In this document: positions 1-7,800 of the stretch, piece after piece
Numbering within the stretch: position 1 is the stretch's first letter
How the letters are laid out: each line of letters starts with the position of its first letter
Source of the DNA: Bacteroidales bacterium
GTDB taxonomy: Bacteria; Bacteroidota; Bacteroidia; Bacteroidales; JAOZMU01
Reading direction: 5' to 3'
Length of the DNA: 8,597 nt
Assembly (NCBI GenBank): GCA_029934165.1
Contig: JAOZMU010000117.1
Coordinates: 1 to 8,597 of the forward strand
Made by a program: the position numbers and the translations under genes
The notes under the pieces: model-generated
Database searches by the model: none
What the model was told of the DNA's origin: nothing
What the model saw: the letters and a program-made list of their open reading frames with translations, nothing else

Positions 1-415
1 ATCGGTAAAAAGTGTAAAGTTTATTTTTGTTATATGAAACATGCCGATAAAAATGCATGGTTTATTCCAATGTGTATGACATTTCCAATGTATAAAAACA
101 TATTGCTCTAATAATCAGTAGTTTAAATAATTTTTGCGGGTTTTGCAAGGTGTTGATTTACAGGCGTTTACAAAGCGTAATTTTAAAATTTCATACATAT
201 TGGTATAAGTCAACCTATATAAAATTTCAAACGGCACAGTTATTGATAGCGATGAGGAATATTTAATATGTGAATTAGGTTTATAAAGTTATGTTGCTTA
301 TAATCAATTCATTAAAAAATAACGGTGTTTTATTAAAATGCTTATTTACAGTCGAATGCACTTTTATTTTTACAAATCTTATTAACTGAATTCGTCTGTA
401 CAGATTGCCATAAAC
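1..415. other. AT-rich non-coding stretch with no convincing gene
   Basis: I see no supportable gene in this stretch. The longest open frames are short, about 36 codons running in from the left edge on the plus strand to a TAA at 109-111, and are not protein-like. There is no tRNA-like or rRNA-like sequence. Only short repeats are visible. TTCCAATGT occurs at 65-73 and 83-91. TTTACAGGCG (157-166) is followed directly by the near-copy TTTACAAAGCG (167-177). AAAATTTCA occurs at 185-193 and 221-229. In sequence this AT-rich, such short matches may be chance. A TATTTTTG at 22-29 fits the Bacteroidota -7 consensus TAnnTTTG, but its -33 partner would lie outside the window and no gene follows. Confidence 0.6.
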
Positions 416-448
416 AAAAAGGCTGCACCAAAACTGGGCAGCCTTTTT
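416..448. terminator. Bidirectional intrinsic terminator
   Basis: AAAAAGGCTGC (416-426) and GCAGCCTTTTT (438-448) form a perfect 11-bp inverted repeat around an 11-nt centre. The centre can extend the stem by CCA/TGG (428-430 with 435-437), leaving an A bulge at 427 and an AAAC loop. The GC-rich core GGCTGC is followed by five T's on both strands, so it can stop transcription from either side. On the minus strand it lies about 160 nt beyond the stop of the SpmAB-like gene and is the likely end of the operon transcript. It could also end a plus-strand transcript entering from the left, although no such gene is visible. Confidence 0.9.
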
Positions 449-462
449 CATTAACCTAAACC

Positions 463-489
463 ATTTCGCGCGAATTTTGTATTTCGCGC
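463..489. repeat. Repeated 9-mer ATTTCGCGC overlapping a palindrome
   Basis: ATTTCGCGC occurs at 463-471 and again at 481-489, one 18-bp step apart. The first copy overlaps the perfect 10-bp palindrome TTCGCGCGAA (465-474). These CG-rich clusters stand out in very AT-rich surroundings. They lie between the operon's last stop codon and the terminator, so they would be in the 3' untranslated RNA. A protein-binding site is possible, but nothing in the sequence identifies a binder. Confidence 0.4.
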
Positions 490-570
490 TTACAAAACAT
501 AAATTGTTTTGTTCAAAATCTCACAATAATTACCTATAAATTTGTATTACAAAAGTATGTCAATTTCCTG

Positions 571-606
571 TTAAGTAGTCTTAAAAGACGTTAAAGAACG
601 TTAAGG
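571..606. repeat. Four TTAA units phased at exactly 10 bp
   Basis: TTAA starts at 571, 581, 591 and 601. The units read TTAAGTAGTC, TTAAAAGACG, TTAAAGAACG and TTAAGG, and the middle two differ at only two positions. The array contains the dyads TTAAG-TAGT-CTTAA (571-584) and GTCTT-AA-AAGAC (578-589) and the palindrome AACGTT (597-602). It begins immediately after the TGA of the SpmAB-like gene. Spacing close to one helical turn would put each TTAA on the same face of the DNA. The array is short, so a decayed tandem duplication or chance remain possible. Confidence 0.45.
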
Positions 607-607
607 C

Positions 608-1840
608 TCAGCCAAAGAAAAGATAGGCGATGAAAATTGCTGCAATAATTCCTGCCAAATCTGCAATTAATCCGCAGGCAATAGCATGACGTGTTTTGCG
701 TATTCCGACTGAGCCAAAATACACGGCAAGCACGTAAAATGTCGTATCCGTAGTCCCCTGAAACGTCGAAGATAAACGAGCTACAAACGAATCTACGCCA
801 AAGTTATCAATTGCCTCGACCATCATTCCACGAGCCCCGCCGCCACTTAAAGGCTTCATTATAGCCGTTGGCAAAGCATCGACAAAATTTGTTTGCACGT
901 CGAAAAGCTCAAACATCAATTTAATACCCAAAACAACAACATCCATACAGCCGGCAGCACGAAAAACACCAATGGCAACTAAAATGGCTATCAAATACGG
1001 AATAATACGAATTGCAACATCAAAACCTTCTTTTGCTCCCTCAATGAAAGCTTCGTAAACATTAATTTTTTTTCTTATGGCTAAAATTACGAAAAGTGAA
1101 ATTATTCCGAATAGAATAACGCTACTACCAACGGCAGAAATCTGTGCTAGTTTTTCTTTTGGCAAGGTAGAAAAATACCAAATCATGCTAAAAACAAGCG
1201 CAGAAAAACCACCCAAATAAACGAGAATAACTTTACTAAACAGGTTGATTTTCTGTACAATAGAAACGGCAATCAAACCTGCAATTGTCGAAACAAAAGT
1301 AGCAAGTAGGATTGGGATAAAAATATCCGCAGGATTTGCCGCTCCAGCTTTGGCACGAATTGCCATAATCGAAATAGGAATAAGTGTTAAGCCAGAAGTG
1401 TTAAGAACCAGAAACATAATTTGGGCATTCGATGCCGTATCTTTTTTTGGGTTTAAAGATTGCAACTCTTTCATAGCTTTTAATCCGAGAGGGGTTGCTG
1501 CATTGTCAAGCCCTAACATATTGGCTGCCAGATTCATAACTATCGAGCCAGACGCAGGATGATTTGGCGGAATTTCCGGAAAAAGTTTACGAAAAAATGG
1601 ATTTATTAACCTCGAAAACAACTGTATAGCTCCGCCTCGCTCTCCGATTTTCATTATTCCTAGCCAAAGAGTTAAAGCTCCTGTCAAGCCTATCGAAATA
1701 TCAAAACCTACGGAAGCCATTTCAAAAGTTTTTTTAATCACCTCCGGAAAAACTTCTAAGTCTTGAAAAACAATGAGCCGTATTAATGCGGTAGCAAAAG
1801 CAACCAAAATGAAAAATACCCAAATATAATTTAACGCCAT
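608..1840 (-). CDS. SpmA-SpmB fusion; nucleoside-recognition (Gate) domain membrane protein
   Basis: This 410-residue polytopic inner-membrane protein joins homologues of Bacillus spore maturation proteins SpmA (about residues 1-195) and SpmB (about 235-410). The SpmA half shows MKIGERGG (63-70), a conserved block at 103-127 with NMLGLDNAATPLGL, and FLVLNTSGLTLIP (143-155). The SpmB half shows PLSGGGARGMM (330-340) and a block at 357-386 with QGTTDTTFY and YFGSVGIRKTRHA. Hydrophobic segments lie near 4-22, 141-163, 172-196, 204-224, 239-256, 279-297 and 386-408. The length fits the sum of the two Bacillus proteins (about 195 and 178) plus a linker. In Bacillus they are needed for spore core dehydration. 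Gate domains occur in nucleoside-transporter-like proteins, but the substrate is unknown, and a sporulation role is unlikely here. The ATG lies 16 nt after the NRPS stop with no Shine-Dalgarno sequence, as is usual in Bacteroidota. Very probably co-transcribed with the NRPS. Confidence 0.93.
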   Translation of the reverse strand: MALNYIWVFFILVAFATALIRLIVFQDLEVFPEVIKKTFEMASVGFDISIGLTGALTLWLGIMKIGERGGAIQLFSRLINPFFRKLFPEIPPNHPASGSIVMNLAANMLGLDNAATPLGLKAMKELQSLNPKKDTASNAQIMFLVLNTSGLTLIPISIMAIRAKAGAANPADIFIPILLATFVSTIAGLIAVSIVQKINLFSKVILVYLGGFSALVFSMIWYFSTLPKEKLAQISAVGSSVILFGIISLFVILAIRKKINVYEAFIEGAKEGFDVAIRIIPYLIAILVAIGVFRAAGCMDVVVLGIKLMFELFDVQTNFVDALPTAIMKPLSGGGARGMMVEAIDNFGVDSFVARLSSTFQGTTDTTFYVLAVYFGSVGIRKTRHAIACGLIADLAGIIAAIFIAYLFFG

Positions 1841-1856
1841 GCTTTTAAGACTTTTA

Positions 1857-4800
1857 TCAAATAATTATTTCTTCAAAACTATCGTCTATATCAAAATCTT
1901 GGTTTGTCCATCTAATTGCCTGAATAACAAGGGCTAACATACGAATTGTCGGGTTTGTAAATACGTCTCTAAGCTCGATTTCTGTTTTCATCTTCAAAAC
2001 AATCTGCGATACTAATCGAGTGGCTTTTAGGCTGTGTCCACCAATCTCAAAGAAATTATCATCAATACTAATCTCTTCAATATCAAGGGTATTTCGCCAA
2101 ATATCCAGCAACTCAATTTCTATTTCGTTGGTTGGAGCTTTAATTTCACGCTTAGGAGCCAAGTTTGAAATCTTGGTTTCAGAGAGTTTTTTTCTATCTA
2201 TTTTTCCAAATGTAGCCAATGGAATACTATCTATTACAATAAATTGAGTAGGAATCATATATCTCGGTAAAACTTTCATCAGCTCTATCTCAAGGTCATG
2301 AGTATTCTCACAACCAACGACAAATCCAATTAATTCATCAGATTTTTCAGACTTTTTTGCAACCACAGCTACATCGTCAACTAAACCTGTATTACGAATA
2401 TGTTGTTCAATATCCAATGGTTCAATACGATAACCGCGTACTTTTAGTTGAAAATCTAACCTGCCGAAGAGCAAAATATTTCCATCTGCTGCCCACATCG
2501 CAACATCTCCAGTACGATACATTTTTGAACCATGAGCAAATGGATTCTCAATGAATTTTTCGGAATTCAATTCTGGCATGTTCAAATAACCATTTGTAAC
2601 TCCTTCGCCTCCAATGTATAACTCGCCTTGAATGCCAATTGGTAGCAAGTTTAATTCATTGTCAAGAATATATAAACTTGTGTTATCCAGAGGTTTACCA
2701 ATTGAAACTGTTTCCATGCCGGTATGATTTTTACAGTCGTAAACCGAAACCTCAACTGTTGCCTCGGTAGGACCATACATATTGGCTAATAACGAGTTAG
2801 TGTTATCCGGCATCGAATAAAATTCTTTGACTAATTCTGGTGTCAGAACATCTCCTCCAATCAAAAAGTTCTTAACTGGGTAATTTTTCGTGGTTGTTTT
2901 TCGTGCTTCTATCAGCATAGATAGCAGTGATGGGGCGGCTGGAATAGTATCAATTTTACAATTATTTACGTAATCATTTAACTTAAATCCATCTTTCTGA
3001 ACATCACTAGCAATAATATGTAATTCGTTGCCAGACAATATGGCACCAAAAATTTCGTGAACAGATGAGTCAAAAACGAAATCTGTTAATAGTGGTTCGC
3101 GCAAAATTTCGTCATCGGCATAAATCAAATCTCTGAGTAAATATACCAAATTAACTACCGAGCGGTGCGAAACTGCAACTCCTTTTGGTGTTCCTGTCGA
3201 GCCAGAAGTATAAATAACATACGCTAATTTACTGGAGTCTATTGTCGGAATATTAAAGCTAATATTCTTCTCATAACTTAATTTATCCGCAACAATTATA
3301 GGATAATCACTATTATTTCGTAATTCATCTGCGTATATATCCTCAGTCAGAATTGCAGAACAAACACTGTCTGCAACCATAAATTTAACTCTTTCCGCAG
3401 GATAATCTGGCATTATTGGCACATAGGCAGCTCCCGCCATTAATACGCCAAAAATACCACAAACAATTAATTCACTTTTATCCAAATAGAGTGCTATTCG
3501 CGAATTTTGATTTATCTGAATCCGATTTTGAATTTCAAATGCGATATTTGAAGAAAACTCATATAATTCTTTGTATGTTAGCTCTTTAGCACCGGAGACA
3601 ATTGCTATTCTTTCAGGAGTTTTTTCTACTTGCTCAATAAACAAATCTACAAGAGAATTTTCTAACGGAAAGTCAACTTGCTTACCTTGTGAGAATTGTA
3701 GCAGTTTTTGTTTCTCCTCTTCTGCCAGAATATTAATATTAGATATTTTTTGTTTCGGATTTTTCAAAACATCGTCAACAAGATGGCTAAAATGCTGACT
3801 CATAAGCTCTATTCGAGTTTGCAAAAACAAATCACAACTATATTCAATATCAACTTTTATTTGACCTTCTATTTTTGTAAAATAAAATGTCAAATCGAAA
3901 GTACTAACATCTTGACCAGTACGAATACGCTGAATATCAATGCCTTCCAATTCAAGTGCAGTTGGAGGAGTGTTTTGCAAAACAACCATCACATCGAACA
4001 ATGGATTTCGGCTTGTATCTCGCTCTATATCTAATTCATCTACCAATTTATCAAACGGATATGTCTGATATTCAAACGATTGTGTTGTTAATTCTCTTAT
4101 TGTTTCCAGAAAATCCTCGAAAGAAGCATCAGGATTAATTTCGGATTTTATTGCAAGAGTATTAATATATAAACCCATTTGATTTTCCAGCTCATCGTGG
4201 TTTCTTCCTGCCACAGGGCAACCGATAACAAGCTGTTTTTGACCAGAATAGCGATAAAGTAGGGTTTTTATCATCGCTAAAAGATTCATGTACAAGCTCG
4301 TTTTGGTTTTACGAGCAAATTGTTGAATATCAAATGTTTGTTTGTCGGTTAAAGAAAAGGAAAAGTATTTTCCCTTATAACTTTGTTCTACTGGTCTTGA
4401 AAAATCCGTAGGCAAATTTAATACTGGAATGTCGTCTGCAAACATATTTAGCCAAAATTTACGCGCAGATTTAACCAAAGCTGTATTCTGTAAAAACTTG
4501 TTTTGCCAAACACTAAAGTCTTTGTAATGAATGCGTAATGGCGGATTTTTTATTTCAAAATCGGCTAAAGATAACTGTTCGTCTTGTATAAATTTACGAT
4601 AAAATACTGACAATTCTTTGACAAAAACATCTAGCGACCAACCATCAGAAATGATATGGTGCATATTAAATACCAGAGCCTTAGAGTTATCCGTAAGTTT
4701 CAGTAAACTAACCCGAAACAAAGGTGCGTCTTCGAGATTAAACGCAATTTCTTCGGACTCAAAATACTCATCTATCGCTGCATTTTCCGAAGTTTGACTA

Positions 4801-7800
4801 ACAGAAACCTGCAAATCGACATTTTTGATTTGCAAATTTGCTTCGTCAGAAACAACTTGAAAAAGCTCGCCATTATTTGATTTAAAATACGTGCGCAATA
4901 TTTCGTGTCTTCGTATTATAGCATTAAATGATTTTTCTAACGCGATATAATTCAAATCGCCTTTCAGGAGGAAGCAGGCAGACATATTATAGGCAGTCTG
5001 CACTAAATCAAAGTTATACAAAACCCACAATCTTCGTTGCGCATGAGAAACTGGATAATAATCTGCTTTTTGCAGTGTCGGAATATAGTCGGTAGTTTTA
5101 CGTGTTACAATTTTCGCTTTTTTAGATAGACACGAAATCGTAGGCGTATTAAAAATATCTCGCAATTTAATTTCAATCGAATGAAAACGTAGTAATCGCG
5201 AAACAATTCGCGTAGCAATAAGGCTATGACCTCCTAATTTGAAAAAATCATCGTGAATACCAATTTTTGGAACGGCAAGAATTTCTGACCAAATTTTTGC
5301 AAGATTTTTTTCCATTTCTGTTGTTGGCTCAACATACTCATTTAATGGGTTTATACCGACAATATCCTTGATTGCTGGAAGTTTTGAAACATCTACCTTT
5401 CCACTTTTTGAAATCGGTATTTCTTTCACAAAAACAAAGCCGGCTGGTATCATGTAGGCTGGTAAAACCTCTGCCAAAAACTTTTCTAAAATCGTTGGCA
5501 AAAGTTCTTTATTGGCTGAATAATAAGCTATTAGCTGGGTTAAGTTAGTTTTGGGTTTATGTGCGACAACAATCGCATTTTTCACATCTGAATGCGAACG
5601 TAATATAGATGTAACTTCGTCAGGCTCAACTCTGAAGCCACGTATTTTCAATTGCGAATCTATTCTGCCATGAAACAAAATATTTCCATCTGATGCATAA
5701 CTTGCCAAATCGCCAGTTCTATAAAAAATACCTTTATCAAAACCAGAAATTTCGGGATTCCTAAACAATTTTTTTGTTAACTCTTGATTTTGCAAATATC
5801 CACTACCTACGCACATACCGCCAATATTCAACTCACCACTAACTCCAAGTGGTACAGGTTTTTGCTGTTTATCCAAAATTAGAGTGTAAACATTACTTAT
5901 TGGTTTTCCAATCGGAATTACTTGTGGAATTTGAGATTCAATATCGTAAAACACTGTGCCAATAGATGTTTCGGTTGGTCCGTAAGCATTTGCAATATTT
6001 ATCGCCGGAAACCAAGACCGAAATAATTTGACGTGAGAAGGAATAATTGCCTCGCCTCCTAATATGATTTGACGAAGCGATTTTAGTTTTATGCGCGATT
6101 CAGGATTTTCGGATAAATAGTCAACAATAACACCAAAAACCGATGGTGAAAAATCAATGAAGGAAACATTATGCTCAAAAATAACACTAACAGTACCTGC
6201 TGCATTAAAACGCATTTCATCGGTAATTACGCATTTTGCACCATTTATTAATGGCCAAAACAACTGCCAAACAGCCGAATCGAAAGCCGGATTGGTTGTT
6301 AAAAGAACAGTTTCTTTGTTATTCGAGCCAAATTTTTGGTTCATAAAGAGAAAACGATTGGAAATTCCCTTATGTAAATTTATTGTTCCTTTGGGCTTTC
6401 CTGTAGAACCAGATGTATAAATTGCGTATATTGCAGAGTTAATATTCGAATTGTCATTTGTAGTTCCAGAATAATTGGCAACCTCAGAAACAATAACTAT
6501 TTTTTGCTCAATGTTTGGTAGTTGGCGAGTTTTTAAATTATTAGTTGTGAGTATTATATGAGAATTTGTATCATTAAATATTTCGTGTTTTCGTTTTTTT
6601 GGCAACGATGGGTCAATCGGTACAAATGCAGCTCCAGTTCTCAGGACAGCAATTATTGAGATTGGTAATTCGATGTTTTTATACGCAACTATTGGAATAA
6701 ATTGTCCCTCTTTGACATTATTTTCCACAAGATAATACGCAAGTGAATTAACTTTATTCCAAAATTCTTTATATGTATATTTTCTATTTTCTATTTGAAA
6801 AGCAACTGAGTCAGGGCTATTAACAACTTGTTTTTCAATAAGTTGGCAAATTGTTTCGTTAATAGAATATTCAGTATCCGTACTATTAAACTCAAAAAGA
6901 ATTTTATTTCGGTCTTCGTTGGTTAATATGTCATAATCCATCAATTTTTTGTTCGGATTTTCGACAATTCTTTCGAGAAGGATTTTGACATTTTGGCTTA
7001 TTCCGCAGATTTCTTCGGCAGTAAAATATGCAAAATTATAATCAAAATCGACTCTAACATCCTCACCCTGATGAAATTCGCGGATAAATACTACGAGCGG
7101 AGTCTGTTCTATTTTGTTAGTGAAAGCAGCCGATTTAGACTTCGCACCATCGAAAGAAGTATTATAATCGTGTTTTTCGTACGAAAGCTCAATATCAAAC
7201 AATTGCTGAGTAATATTTTGCCCAGATTTATCAATCGCAATATTAATTTCATTAATAGGAAGTCGCTGATACCTATAACCTTCGCGCAAAGAATTTCTTA
7301 TATAAGTCAATAAATCGGCAAACGAAATTTCCTCAGAAACTTGGATTCGTAAAGGCGAAATTCCGATGAACAACCCCAAAGTTTGTTTTGCTTTTTTATT
7401 GGTGCGATTCAATATTGGCAAACCAATAACCATGTCTTTTTTATCGTTGACGCGACTAAACCATGTGTATAAAAGCCCAATAAAAACATGAAAAATAGAT
7501 ACTTTTTGAGACTTCGCAAGTTGGTTTAATTCCGCATAAAACGCACTTTTTAGCCAAAACGACTCGCGCTCACTCGGAATAACATCTTGCGGATATTGAT
7601 TTTTATGATGCGGAAGCAGCAATTGTTCCGGAATTGGAGTAAATTTTTTAACCCAATAGTCTCTGTCTTTCTGAGCGTTAGCAGAGCCGAGGTACTTAAT
7701 TTCATCAAGCACACAAGTCTCATAAGAAAACGAAGTTTCGTCTGGTTCGCTGCCTTGTGCAAAATGCGTATATGCTTCACCTACTCTTTTGATATTCATT

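Noticed and set aside
1..111. Plus-strand frame open from the left edge to TAA at 109-111 (36 codons), possibly the end of a gene
   Set aside because: It is short, odd in composition and within the length expected by chance in six frames; no family resemblance is visible.
1..607. Possible CRISPR array or insertion-sequence end in the left intergenic region
   Set aside because: The repeats are 9-11 bp, unevenly spaced and without spacers of regular length; no terminal inverted repeats or transposase remnants are seen.
1245..1562. Open frame of 105 codons on the plus strand inside the SpmAB-like gene
   Set aside because: It lies opposite a strongly conserved gene, and its translation looks like antisense shadow with no domain pattern.
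1874..1881. TAGTTTTG on the minus strand, matching the Bacteroidota -7 consensus TAnnTTTG, 33 nt upstream of the SpmAB-like ATG
   Set aside because: It lies in the NRPS coding tail, and no TTTG-like -33 element sits at the required distance of about 20 bp (the nearest is only 10 bp away), so an internal promoter is not supported.
3708..4034. Plus-strand open frame of 108 codons inside the NRPS
   Set aside because: It is opposite the end of the C2 domain, whose motifs are intact on the minus strand; no recognisable protein features.
7550..7780. Second minus-strand open frame of 76 codons within the NRPS
   Set aside because: It overlaps the C1 coding region in another frame and has no start context or domain; a shadow of the NRPS.
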